Of a stretch of DNA of 64,000 nt, positions 43,894 through 53,007 are shown piece after piece (position 1 is the stretch's first letter; every line of letters begins with the position of its first letter). The DNA is taken from NCBI GenBank assembly GCA_026388185.1, contig JAPLKG010000008.1, positions 186,001-250,000 on the forward strand, in the 5' to 3' direction. This DNA comes from Candidatus Eisenbacteria bacterium. Lineage in GTDB: Bacteria > Eisenbacteria > RBG-16-71-46 > JAFGJU01. The notes below the pieces were generated by a model. The model did not search any database. It saw only the letters and a program-made list of their open reading frames with translations, and was not told where the DNA came from. The translations under genes were made by a program, and so were the position numbers.

Positions 43894-45510
43894 TCATGCG
43901 GTCGAGCCGGCCGGAACGGCAGTCTCTTCTTTCCCGGTCTCTTCCGCTCTTGTCTCCTCCGTCCCATCGATGTTTCTCGGCAGACACACCTTGAACGTGG
44001 CTCCTTTGCCTTTTTCGCTCTCGACCGTAATCTTCCCTTTGTGCAGGTCCACGAATCCCTGCACGAGGTACAGACCGAGGCCCAGACCGTGATAGCGACC
44101 TTGCGCCGGCTTGGAACCCTGGGTGAAGAGACCGAAGATCCTGCTCATCTCGTCGCTGTCCAGTCCTATTCCGTTATCCTTCACGCACAATTCTATCCAC
44201 TCGCTGGTCGCGCGAGTGCCCACCACGACCTCGCCTCCCTCTTCAGTGAACTTTATCGCATTTCCTACCAGGTTGAGCACGATCTGCCTCAGCTTCGTTC
44301 CGTCTGCGCGAATGGGATCCAGTTCCGGGGCCAGGTCCAGCTTGACCTCGATTCCCTTGCACTTTCCGGTAGGCTCTAGCGCAATGACCGCGGAGCGAGC
44401 GATTTCGTTGACGTCCGTTTCTTCCAACTCAAGTTGCAGCGTGCCCTTCTCGAGCTTGGAAAGGTCCATGAGCTGTTCCGTGAGATCCAGCAACTTGGAT
44501 CCTTGTTCATGCATTATCGAGACGAATTTCTTCCTGTCGGTTTCCGAAAGCTTGCTGTCCTGCTCGTCAAGAAGCTCGGCGAGCGAGACGATGCACGTGA
44601 GAGGCGTTCTCAATTCGTGGCTCAGCGTGGCGACAAAGACCTCCTTCATCTGGTTCAACGTGGCAAGCTCTTTGTTGGATTCTTCGAAGAACAGTTTTCT
44701 CGCGTCCACCTTCTCGTACACGAGAGCCTTTCGGATGACGCCCGCGATGTTCTCACCGAAAGCACAGAGCAGGCGCAACTGCGATCGCTTGAAGCGTTCG
44801 TTCGAACCGACGCGGGTGACGTTGAGCACGCCGACGGTCGTCTTTCTTAGCTTTATCGGCACGCTCATCGCGGAACATATATCGTTGTCTGCTTTTGTGT
44901 AGGGCAGGAACCTCCCGAGCTCGTGTCCGTGCAGCAAGAGAGGCTTTCCGTTGGCCGCCACCCAACCTGCGATTCCCTCTCCCACGGCGACTCTGTGGTT
45001 CTGCATTCTCTCGCTGTCGAGGCCCCAGGCAGCCTTGCACTCGAGCATACCCGTGGACGGGTTCACTATCATGAGCGAGGCCCTGTCGGCGCCCAGGCAA
45101 TTCGGGAGCCTGCGCACGACTATCTTGATGATGCCGTCGAGCTTCAATCTCATGTTTATGGCGGTGCCGACCTCGAAGAGCGCCGAAAGCTCGGACAACT
45201 GAGCCTGCAGGGTCGCGGCGTTGACCTTCTCGTTGAAAAGCCTGGTCCTCAATTGTGCCAGGTTCGTCTGGCCCTGAAGCATGTACAGGCAGAAGAGAAC
45301 GACAAGGCCCGCCAGGCCCAGAATCACCGTGCTGCCGCCCTGAAGAACCGGAACCGTCGAGTCGGTCAAATCCTCAGTAGCCGACAAGTAGAGGAGTCCA
45401 GTGGCCGTGGCAAACGCACTCAGAAGAAGAAACACAACGATCCAGTGTCGAATGTTGGATTTCTCGACCGGACCGAATGGTTTCCTGCTGCCTCTCTCCT
45501 TTGATTCCAT
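43894..45510 (-). CDS. Membrane-bound sensor histidine kinase with GAF domain
   Basis: A 538-residue kinase from ATG 45510 (an in-frame ATG at 45546 adds 12 residues). Two membrane helices (WIVVFLLLSAFATATGLLYL; VILGLAGLVVLFCLYML) precede a GAF domain (about 110-270: FEVGTAINMRLKLDGIIKIV, GIAGWVAANGKPLLL). The phospho-acceptor His is residue 298 in FVATLSHELRTPL. The ATPase domain has the N box LNLVGNAIKF, DNGIGLD, and HGLGLGLYLV. No response regulator is next to it, so its partner is unknown. A disordered acidic tail ends the protein. Confidence 0.92.
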   Translation of the reverse strand: MESKERGSRKPFGPVEKSNIRHWIVVFLLLSAFATATGLLYLSATEDLTDSTVPVLQGGSTVILGLAGLVVLFCLYMLQGQTNLAQLRTRLFNEKVNAATLQAQLSELSALFEVGTAINMRLKLDGIIKIVVRRLPNCLGADRASLMIVNPSTGMLECKAAWGLDSERMQNHRVAVGEGIAGWVAANGKPLLLHGHELGRFLPYTKADNDICSAMSVPIKLRKTTVGVLNVTRVGSNERFKRSQLRLLCAFGENIAGVIRKALVYEKVDARKLFFEESNKELATLNQMKEVFVATLSHELRTPLTCIVSLAELLDEQDSKLSETDRKKFVSIMHEQGSKLLDLTEQLMDLSKLEKGTLQLELEETDVNEIARSAVIALEPTGKCKGIEVKLDLAPELDPIRADGTKLRQIVLNLVGNAIKFTEEGGEVVVGTRATSEWIELCVKDNGIGLDSDEMSRIFGLFTQGSKPAQGRYHGLGLGLYLVQGFVDLHKGKITVESEKGKGATFKVCLPRNIDGTEETRAEETGKEETAVPAGSTA

Positions 45511-45546
45511 CACTAAAGAAGATCCTCCATGGGAAGGGGATTCCAT

Positions 45547-45931
45547 TTCTTGTCCGCACGGCGTACACGAACAATCACCAGCGACAAGCGGATCACGCTG
45601 TCGCCCCGGACGGGCTTTCTACGTATGCTATCGTCAGGCTCTCGGTGATACTTTAGACAATACTGGTCACAGGATGGAGGCCTGCGGTTGTCTCCTTGCG
45701 GCAAGCGAAATGCGCAGTCACACTATACGAGCCTCCCCGTAACCGTGTGCGGCGGGGCCGGGCCCTAACGGCCGGGAGTGTGTTGACTCGGCCGTCCTCA
45801 AGCCTTAGACTCGCCGTGTCCGAACGTGAAGTCACAGTACCCCCGTGTGCGAGCGTAAGCTGTGCAGGCCGTGGACCCAGACCGATCGCGCCGGGGATCG
45901 TTGCGTGCGAGGACCACTCCGTGAGGCGCTT
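45547..45931. other. Intergenic region between divergent genes
   Basis: About 385 bases with no convincing gene. It contains the plus-strand promoter at 45783 and a GC-rich patch GGGCCGGGCCC just before it. Confidence 0.4.
45783..45811 (+). promoter_or_regulatory. Predicted sigma70-type promoter
   Basis: TTGACT (45783-45788) and TAGACT (45806-45811) with a 17-base spacer, about 110 bases before the membrane protein gene start at 45932. Confidence 0.4.
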
Positions 45932-47482
45932 GTGAGAGACAGATACTTCATTCTACTCATTGTTCTTCTTATCGCCCTGGTTGAACTCCCCTTCGTGGAG
46001 TACATAACCGACGACACTTTCATCCACCTTCAATTCGCCAAGAATCTGGTCGCCGGAAGGGGGTTCTCCTTCAATCCTGGAGAGCCGACCTACGGGTTCA
46101 CGAGTCCGCTCTGGATACTCCTTATTTCTGCCGGCGGCCTTGCAGGTGCGGAACTCCTTGCGATTGCGAAATTGCTTGGCCTCGCTGCACTGATCCTCTC
46201 AGGAGTCTTTTTCTACCTTCTCTTTCTTCGCGTATCGTCCGATCGCCATCTATCTCGGGCGGCTACCCTGGTCTGGATTCTGAACGGCTGGTCAGTCAGA
46301 TGGGCTCTTTCCGGAATGGAGACCAGTCTCATGACGGCGTGGGTGATCTTGTCGCTCTACTATTTCCATAGAGACACAGAGTCCGGAGTGCCTCGCCACT
46401 CCGTGTGGATTCTTGCTCTCGCGAGTATCGTGAGGCCGGAGGCCATCGCACTTCTCTTGATCTGTGTAGTGGCTTCCTTGCTCCCGAGTGTGTGGAGCAG
46501 GGTGCCGGGCGGGCGGGCCGGTGGACGAAAAGTGGGCTTCTCGATTCTTCTCTCCGGTGGTGCTGTCTCTCTCGCCTGGTTCGCTTTCGCGCTGATGCAG
46601 TTCGGCCGAATGTCGCCGAGCACCGTTGCGGTCAAGGCGGGGAGATTCATATCGCCGGAAGGTCTCTGGAAGAGCGTGATCGTGGTCGGCAAGATCGTGG
46701 GCTCCACGAACGGATTAGAAATGGCACTGATGGCGATGGTGCTGATGACGGCGTTGGTCAAGAAAAGCCTCCCCGGTCGTCTAAGCAGTTTTCATGTGGC
46801 TGCGGTCGGATGGCTCGTGGCTCTACCTGCTCTCTACGTAGTGCGCGACGTTCAGGTCGTGTCGCGCTACCTCGTTCCCGTCCTTCCGGTGGCTGTTCTC
46901 TACGGTTTTCTATCTCTTCGCCGGATATGTGAGGCGGCAAAGCTGACCCCGCGCTCTTTCCGCTTGAGCGTATCAGCGGTTTCCGCCGTTTGCATCGCGC
47001 TGAACGTTTTGGTGCTGACGCTGGTGGCCTATCCGCACACCCACAGTTTCAGCAGAGACATGAGAGGTTCGCTCGTGTACCTCGGCGAGTGGTTCTCGGC
47101 GAATACTCCCGCGGCCACTTCGGTGGCAATCCCGGACGTAGGCGCGTTTGCTTACTACTCTGACAGAAAGGTCGTGGACCTGGGAGGACTCGCGACTCCG
47201 GCGATGATCCCGATCCTTCGTGAGCACGACCTTGATGAAATTCTCACGCATTTTCTCTTCGCGCAGGTGGCGCGTCCCGACTACGTCGTTGACAGAGCCA
47301 GGTCGCCCAGGAGACTTCTTCGCGTGGAAGGACTGCGAGACGCCGTCACGCCGGTCGTTACGACCAGCGTGAGTAATCTGGGCATCACGAGGCCGGGAAC
47401 GTTCTACTACACCGCCTACAGAATTGAGTGGGATAAGATCGCGCCCGGAATTACGGCCGGAGAAGGGACAGCCAGCAAGTGA
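45932..47482 (+). CDS. Polytopic membrane glycosyltransferase-like protein (GT-C type)
   Basis: A 516-residue protein with some ten membrane helices. The first loop holds TDDTFIHLQFAKNLVAGRGF, an acidic catalytic-loop pattern of GT-C enzymes that use lipid-linked sugars, followed by GEPTYGFTSPLWILLIS. A periplasmic C-terminal domain follows the last helix (AIPDVGAFAYYSDRKVVDLG). Related proteins add mannose or other sugars to proteins or lipids. GTG 45932 with GAGG five bases upstream is preferred over the longer frame from 45845, whose extra N-terminus is arginine-rich and not membrane-like. Confidence 0.78.
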   Translation: MRDRYFILLIVLLIALVELPFVEYITDDTFIHLQFAKNLVAGRGFSFNPGEPTYGFTSPLWILLISAGGLAGAELLAIAKLLGLAALILSGVFFYLLFLRVSSDRHLSRAATLVWILNGWSVRWALSGMETSLMTAWVILSLYYFHRDTESGVPRHSVWILALASIVRPEAIALLLICVVASLLPSVWSRVPGGRAGGRKVGFSILLSGGAVSLAWFAFALMQFGRMSPSTVAVKAGRFISPEGLWKSVIVVGKIVGSTNGLEMALMAMVLMTALVKKSLPGRLSSFHVAAVGWLVALPALYVVRDVQVVSRYLVPVLPVAVLYGFLSLRRICEAAKLTPRSFRLSVSAVSAVCIALNVLVLTLVAYPHTHSFSRDMRGSLVYLGEWFSANTPAATSVAIPDVGAFAYYSDRKVVDLGGLATPAMIPILREHDLDEILTHFLFAQVARPDYVVDRARSPRRLLRVEGLRDAVTPVVTTSVSNLGITRPGTFYYTAYRIEWDKIAPGITAGEGTASK

Positions 47483-47572
47483 GCAAGCATGAAGGAGTGG
47501 GCGATAACCCAATCACAGCCGAGACAAGTGGTTAGACGGCACTCGCAATCCCGACAAGTCCTCATAATTGTG

Positions 47573-47601
47573 TTGACATGGCCTCATTCTTCTGGTATCA
47601 T
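47573..47601 (+). promoter_or_regulatory. Predicted strong sigma70 promoter for the C25 protease
   Basis: TTGACA (47573-47578) and TATCAT (47596-47601) with a 17-base spacer. The leader to the ATG at 47743 is about 135 bases. Confidence 0.7.
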
Positions 47602-47655
47602 TGTCTCGATGGTAATTCGTTCCTTGGTGTGGTGTTGAGTGGTGTCCGCAGCGCT

Positions 47656-47700
47656 GCTGAAACTCCCCTTTTCAGTCCAGAAGGTGGGGTTTTTGTGTTT
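47656..47700 (+). promoter_or_regulatory. Leader structure: possible pseudoknot or attenuator
   Basis: CTGAAA (47656-47661) pairs with TTTCAG (47669-47674); CCCC in its 7-base loop can pair with GGGG (47685-47688), and a T-rich run TTTTTGTGTTTT follows. This could be a pseudoknotted regulatory leader or a weak terminator. It matches no riboswitch class that I recognise. Confidence 0.3.
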
Positions 47701-47742
47701 TGAGGGCCACTTCCTGAGGCGACTTTCCGCGGAAGGTGAACG

Positions 47743-50700
47743 ATGAGGAACATGCATCTGTTCTGCTGCCTATTGGTCATTTCTCTTGCAATGCTCTCTG
47801 CACAAACAGGGTACGGGGCAACCGGCGGACCCACCGTAAGCGTTTCGAGCGGTACAAGCTACGTCAAGGTGGGCATCTCATTTGCCGGTAGCTTACCCGC
47901 AGTCGTGGACGCCAGCGGCGGAGCTCGCGTTACCCTCACAGGGTGCCTTTCTGGTTCTGCCCCCGGCTATCCCGATCTCCCCGTATATCTGCTGAGGGTA
48001 GAGATTCCCACGGACATGAGAGTGGACAAGATTGATTATGAGGCCGTAGAGAGTATTGGCCTTGAAGGCGCCCGAGAGCTCTCTTTGACTCCCTTCCCGC
48101 TTTCCACGGCCCCCGAGGAGAAAAGGCCCGTGGCAGGCGAAGCCACATTCGACAAGAATGAGTGGTATCCCGTGACGCCTGTCAAGGCCACGGGTGAAGG
48201 TTTCCTCGCTGACCATCGAATCGCCACTTTTCTGGTCTATCCAGTTCAGTACAAGGATGCCGAGGGAAGGCTGAGATTCGACAAGAGCATGAGCGTCACA
48301 ATCGAGCTTGCCTCCGACACGGAACGCCCGCTCGAGAGGAAACGCATTCTCCCTACCTCCGAGCGCGAGATCGCCGCTGTCGTGAGTAAGCTCGTCGTCA
48401 ATCCGCGTCTCACGAAGATCGCGAACGCCGGGGTCTTCCAGACAACCTCGAGCCAACCGTTCCAGCCGTCGTTTTGTCCCTCGCTGGACGGAAGTCCGGT
48501 GCAATATGTGATCATTACCAACGAGGCGATGGAGTCTAAATTCCAAGTGCTCGCCGATTGGAAAACAAAGAGTGGCACTCCCACTGTCGTCAGAACCGTT
48601 TCCTGGATACGCGAGAACTATCCCGACGGGTGCGATGTTGCCGAGACCATACGAAAATTCATTCGAGACGCCTACACGAACTGGGGGACGACTTGGGTTC
48701 TGTTGGGAGGGGACAGCGATGTGATCCCGGCCCGGTACGGATGGTCAACCTATACCGGCGGCGAGGGCATTCCCACCGACCTATACTATCAGTGCCTCGA
48801 TGGCAACTGGAACGACGACGGCGATAACTATTTCGGAGAAGGATGGCTGGCGGAGTCTTACCCCGGCGATTACGCGGACCTCTATCCCGAAGTCTGGGTG
48901 GGACGAGCGCCGGTGAACACTGCAGAAGAGGCACAGTTATTCGTCGACAAGACGCTGGGCTACACCAAGAACCCACCCGCAAACTTCGCGACCCATTCTC
49001 TCTTCTTTTCGGAAGTACTCTTTCCCAAGACATACGTTCCGAGCGGGACAAAATGCGACACGGTGTCACTGGACGGCACAGCGCTTTCGGAGACGGCCGT
49101 CTCATACCTGCCCTCGTCCTTTCACGTTGCAAAGCTCTACGAGAACTATCTCTGTTTCCCGGGAGCCTATTTGGAGACGAAGCAGGCCGTGAAGGACTCG
49201 CTCAATGTCGGATATGGATTGGCCGAGCACGTGGGACATGGTTACAGAAACACCCTTTCCGTGGCAAACGGCACCTTCGTGAACGCTGATGCCGATGCGC
49301 TTACTAACGGTAGCAGGGTTGGGATCTTGATTGCCGAGAACTGCACGTCTGCGGCCTTTGACTTCAACTGCATTGGAGAGAGTTTCATTCTCAACGAGAA
49401 CGGGGGGTCGGTCTGCTATCTGGGTTCCACCAGATTTGATTATCCGACCACGGCTTGGGTGTTTCAGGATGAACTCTTCAGGCTCATCTTCCAAGAGGGC
49501 GTTACGTGCATCGGTCAAGCCTTGGCCGTCTCGAAGGTTCCATTCATCTCCCTTTCGCAGTCCGACGCCTCGTATAGGTGGACGCAGTTCGTCCTGACTC
49601 TGTTGGGTGACCCTCAACTGTCCGTCTGGACCGCCGAGCCCGACACCATGACCGTGGCGTACGACGCGGAGATGGTGGCCGGTTCTCCTTACTTCGAGGT
49701 GGAAGTTATGTCGCACGGCTCGCCCGTGGACAGCGCGCTCGTCTGCCTTTCGAAGGCCGATGAGGATTACAAGACGGGCTACACGGACGCCGATGGAATC
49801 GCGCAGATTCCGTTCGCTCCGGACACTCAAGGTACCTTTACGGTCACCGCGACGAAGCAGGATTTCAGACCGTTCGAAGGGGCGGCCCAGGTCGTGCTGC
49901 CGTCAGCGCCCTACGTGCGCAAGTATGCGGACGGAATTGATGACGACACTGCCGGTCTAAGCGTGGGAAACGGTGACGGCTACGTGGACGCGGGCGAGAC
50001 AATCGAGTATTCGTTACTTCTCAAGAACAGGGGCGGCTCCACTGCCGAGTCGGTCACCGCCGTCGTCGGGAGCACTGACAGTTTTGTGACTTTCCTCGAC
50101 GAGGCCGCGAGCTACGGAGACATGGCGTCCGGAGCAGTTGCGCCTCCGGACACGGTATTCCTGCTGCAGGTTTCGCGTGACTGTCCGGACCAACGCGAAA
50201 TCGTGTGCACTGTCGAAGCTCGCGATTCTGCCGACAGCGTTTGGACCGACGTGTTTGTTCTCAACGTGCGTGCGCCCGAACTCTGGCACGCCTCTCATAC
50301 GACCGTGGACACTTTGAGCGGTGGAGACGGGGATGGGCGGATCGACTCCGGCGAACAGATAGAGTTCTTCGTGACGCTGAGAAATCTCGGCGCCGGCAGC
50401 GCCAACCAGGTGGTGGGTCATCTCAGTACTCCTGATGCCAACATCACGATACTTGACAGTCTTGCGGTTTTCGGGAGCATCCCTGCGTGCTCCTCGAGAA
50501 CTGGCGACGAGTTCAGATTCGTTTGTAGTGACTACGAGGATCATTTCTTCTACCTCAGACTTACGGACACGCTCGGGCTCAATCAAGTCTCGCTGTTTGA
50601 GCTCAGTGCTCCGGCGGGGCCTTACTATCTCCAGGCTACCGGTAGCTCCTCTTCCGTGAGCCTTGTGTGGACGCCCAACGCCGAAACGGATCTACGCGGG

Positions 50701-52845
50701 TACAACGTGTATCGTAGCGGCAGCGTCTCCGGGCCCTACGAGAAGGTGAACGAATACATCGTCGAACGGACTTCCTACTTCCTTGACGACGGGCTTCTCC
50801 CGTACCAGAAGTACTATTACAAAGTCGCGGCCCAGGATTCCTCCGGTAATGAAAGCGAGCTGAGCCAGTACGTTTCGGTGACCACGAACCCGCCGCTCCA
50901 CGCGGGTGCGCCGTTCGAGTTGGGCGCGCAGCTCACGTCCTCTTCGCCTGCCATCGTGGACCTCGACAAGAGCGGAACGCTCGAGATAGTCGCCGGCTCG
51001 GACAAGATCTACGCGTTTGAGCACGACGGCGCCGAGTACATTAACGGCGACGACGACTTGTTGACGTGGGGAGTCTTCGCGTCCGAGGGAGAGAAGTTCT
51101 CTTGTTCCGTGACCGCCGGCGACCTGGAGCGGAACGGCTCCACCGAGATCGTCTGCGTTGACTGGAATCTGCAGAAGGTTTACGTGTGGAATTCAGACGG
51201 TACGCTCAGGCAAGGGTGGCCGCAGACCGTCGGGATGAACCCGTGGTCCACTGCGGCGCTCGGCGACATAGACAATGACAATTCCCTGGAGATAGTCGTC
51301 GGAAACGCCGACGGGAAGGTCTACGCGTGGAATCCCGATGGGAGCGAAGTCATCGACGGCGATCAGAACCCGAGTACAACCGGAGTGTTCGCAGTGACTG
51401 GAAGCGCGTGGCTTTACGGCTCTGCCGCCATGGCGGACATAGACGGAGACCAGGTCCCGGAGATCATCATAGGCGGCAGGGACGGCAAGCTGTACGCCTG
51501 GAATGGTGACGGAAGCTTGGTTCCGCACTTCCCGTACGTAACGAGCGGGTTCATAACGAGCTCTCCCGCGGTCGCTGATCTAGACAACGACGGCGCACCT
51601 GAGATAGTGTTCGGTTCGGGAAACTACAAGGTCTACGCAATCAATACAGACAGCACGCTCGTCATGGGTTGGCCGAAGACGGGCATCAATCTGTCGGGAG
51701 ACATGCAACCCTCTCCCGCGCTAGGCGACATGGACGGCGACGGGCAACTTGACGTCGTCATTGGAACGTCCAACGGCTACGTCTTTGCGTGGAGGGGATA
51801 CGACGGTGTGGCGTTGTCCGGTTGGCCGGTGTTTGCGACCAGCTTGGGTAGTCAGTGTTCGCCCGTGCTCGGAGACATAGACGGTGACGACAGACTCGAG
51901 GTGTTGTTCGGGGCCGAAGATGGTCGTCTCTACGGGTGGAATCACGACGGGACCGAGGCGGCGGGCTTTCCCATCCAGATGAGCGGTGAGGTGAGGGGAC
52001 CGGCAATCATATGGGACATAGACGGTGACGGATACGTGAACGTGATCTGTCAGAATTGGGACAGGACGTTGTACATTTGGGACATGCCCGGCGAGTTCAA
52101 CTACAGTAGGGCAAGCTACCCGTGGCCCATGTTCAGACACGACGTCGGAAGAACCGGCTATTTCGTCAACTCCATCCTGACCGCCGTGGAACTCTCTTCC
52201 TTTGCGGTCACGCCTTCACCGATCGGCGTGGTGCTCGAGTGGTACACGAACCTGGACGACACCCTCAAGGCTCAGTGGAACGTGTATCGCAAGGAAGTGG
52301 ATCAATCCGATCCCGTGACGACAAGCGGGAGCAGCGGCGTGGCTGCTCTCTCCGGCAGCATTCCCGCAGGGTACGTTCAGGTGAACAGCGAACCGGTCGA
52401 GCCGGTGGCTCCGCACCGCTACAGTTTCACCGATCCGACCGCCGAGGGTGGTCATTCGTATTTGTACCTGCTTGCGAAAGTCACGCAGAACGGCGAGATC
52501 GTCTTCGGACCGTACGCCGTCCTTGTTCCGGCGTCTTCGGTTCCTCTTGCGCCTGCCCTGGCGCAGAATTTTCCCAATCCCTTCCAGCCTCACACAGTTA
52601 TCGCGTTCAACGTTCCTGCCGGTAAGGCGGGTTCTTCTGCACCGACGCACGTTGCGGTGAGAATATTCGATGTGACCGGAAGGTGCGTGAAGACACTCGT
52701 GGATGGGCCAAAGACTCCAGGCTTTTATTCCGTTCACTGGAATGCCACAGGGGATGGTGGCGAGAGAGTTGCTGGAGGAGTGTACTTTGTGAGAGCGACG
52801 ATAGGAGAGTACGCAGCCTCCAGAAAAATGGTGGTGTTGGACTAG
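47743..52845 (+). CDS. C25 (gingipain-type) cysteine protease with FG-GAP-like repeats and T9SS-type tail
   Basis: A 1700-residue secreted protein. A signal peptide (about 1-26) and propeptide precede the C25 domain (about 250-620), with catalytic His 499 in AEHVGHG and Cys 534 in AENCTSAAFD, a spacing close to gingipain R. Ig-like and CARDB-like domains follow (to about 960), then a fibronectin type III domain (about 960-1045: VSLVWTPNAETDLRGYNVYR). A run of FG-GAP-like repeats (about 1060-1460: LGDIDNDNSLEIVVGNADG and similar) is next. The C-terminus is a FlgD-like sorting domain (FPNPFQPHTVIAFNVP to GGVYFVRA). It is expected at the cell surface. Confidence 0.92.
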   Translation: MRNMHLFCCLLVISLAMLSAQTGYGATGGPTVSVSSGTSYVKVGISFAGSLPAVVDASGGARVTLTGCLSGSAPGYPDLPVYLLRVEIPTDMRVDKIDYEAVESIGLEGARELSLTPFPLSTAPEEKRPVAGEATFDKNEWYPVTPVKATGEGFLADHRIATFLVYPVQYKDAEGRLRFDKSMSVTIELASDTERPLERKRILPTSEREIAAVVSKLVVNPRLTKIANAGVFQTTSSQPFQPSFCPSLDGSPVQYVIITNEAMESKFQVLADWKTKSGTPTVVRTVSWIRENYPDGCDVAETIRKFIRDAYTNWGTTWVLLGGDSDVIPARYGWSTYTGGEGIPTDLYYQCLDGNWNDDGDNYFGEGWLAESYPGDYADLYPEVWVGRAPVNTAEEAQLFVDKTLGYTKNPPANFATHSLFFSEVLFPKTYVPSGTKCDTVSLDGTALSETAVSYLPSSFHVAKLYENYLCFPGAYLETKQAVKDSLNVGYGLAEHVGHGYRNTLSVANGTFVNADADALTNGSRVGILIAENCTSAAFDFNCIGESFILNENGGSVCYLGSTRFDYPTTAWVFQDELFRLIFQEGVTCIGQALAVSKVPFISLSQSDASYRWTQFVLTLLGDPQLSVWTAEPDTMTVAYDAEMVAGSPYFEVEVMSHGSPVDSALVCLSKADEDYKTGYTDADGIAQIPFAPDTQGTFTVTATKQDFRPFEGAAQVVLPSAPYVRKYADGIDDDTAGLSVGNGDGYVDAGETIEYSLLLKNRGGSTAESVTAVVGSTDSFVTFLDEAASYGDMASGAVAPPDTVFLLQVSRDCPDQREIVCTVEARDSADSVWTDVFVLNVRAPELWHASHTTVDTLSGGDGDGRIDSGEQIEFFVTLRNLGAGSANQVVGHLSTPDANITILDSLAVFGSIPACSSRTGDEFRFVCSDYEDHFFYLRLTDTLGLNQVSLFELSAPAGPYYLQATGSSSSVSLVWTPNAETDLRGYNVYRSGSVSGPYEKVNEYIVERTSYFLDDGLLPYQKYYYKVAAQDSSGNESELSQYVSVTTNPPLHAGAPFELGAQLTSSSPAIVDLDKSGTLEIVAGSDKIYAFEHDGAEYINGDDDLLTWGVFASEGEKFSCSVTAGDLERNGSTEIVCVDWNLQKVYVWNSDGTLRQGWPQTVGMNPWSTAALGDIDNDNSLEIVVGNADGKVYAWNPDGSEVIDGDQNPSTTGVFAVTGSAWLYGSAAMADIDGDQVPEIIIGGRDGKLYAWNGDGSLVPHFPYVTSGFITSSPAVADLDNDGAPEIVFGSGNYKVYAINTDSTLVMGWPKTGINLSGDMQPSPALGDMDGDGQLDVVIGTSNGYVFAWRGYDGVALSGWPVFATSLGSQCSPVLGDIDGDDRLEVLFGAEDGRLYGWNHDGTEAAGFPIQMSGEVRGPAIIWDIDGDGYVNVICQNWDRTLYIWDMPGEFNYSRASYPWPMFRHDVGRTGYFVNSILTAVELSSFAVTPSPIGVVLEWYTNLDDTLKAQWNVYRKEVDQSDPVTTSGSSGVAALSGSIPAGYVQVNSEPVEPVAPHRYSFTDPTAEGGHSYLYLLAKVTQNGEIVFGPYAVLVPASSVPLAPALAQNFPNPFQPHTVIAFNVPAGKAGSSAPTHVAVRIFDVTGRCVKTLVDGPKTPGFYSVHWNATGDGGERVAGGVYFVRATIGEYAASRKMVVLD

Positions 52846-52870
52846 AGGGGCTTGTGTCATTTCCGCTGAA

Positions 52871-52905
52871 GTGAGCCACTGGTGGTCGCCAGTGGCTCAC
52901 TTTTT
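52871..52905 (+). terminator. Rho-independent terminator after the C25 protease
   Basis: GTGAGCCACTGG (52871-52882) and CCAGTGGCTCAC (52889-52900) form a perfect 12-base stem with a six-base loop, followed by TTTTT. Confidence 0.95.
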
Positions 52906-53007
52906 GGAGAGCTTTGGACTGGACAAGAGGTCAGGTGAGATGTAGCTTCACTTGAACTCAGCTAGATCACGCTAACTCTGAGTGAGTACCGGTCCCCACG
53001 CGCGAGG

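Noticed and set aside
43742-43987. Minus-strand frame across repeat copy 2 related to one at repeat copy 1 (32820-33119)
   Set aside because: The shared peptide segment is explained by DNA repeat similarity. Both frames diverge on either side of the repeat, and one overlaps the histidine kinase gene in another phase.
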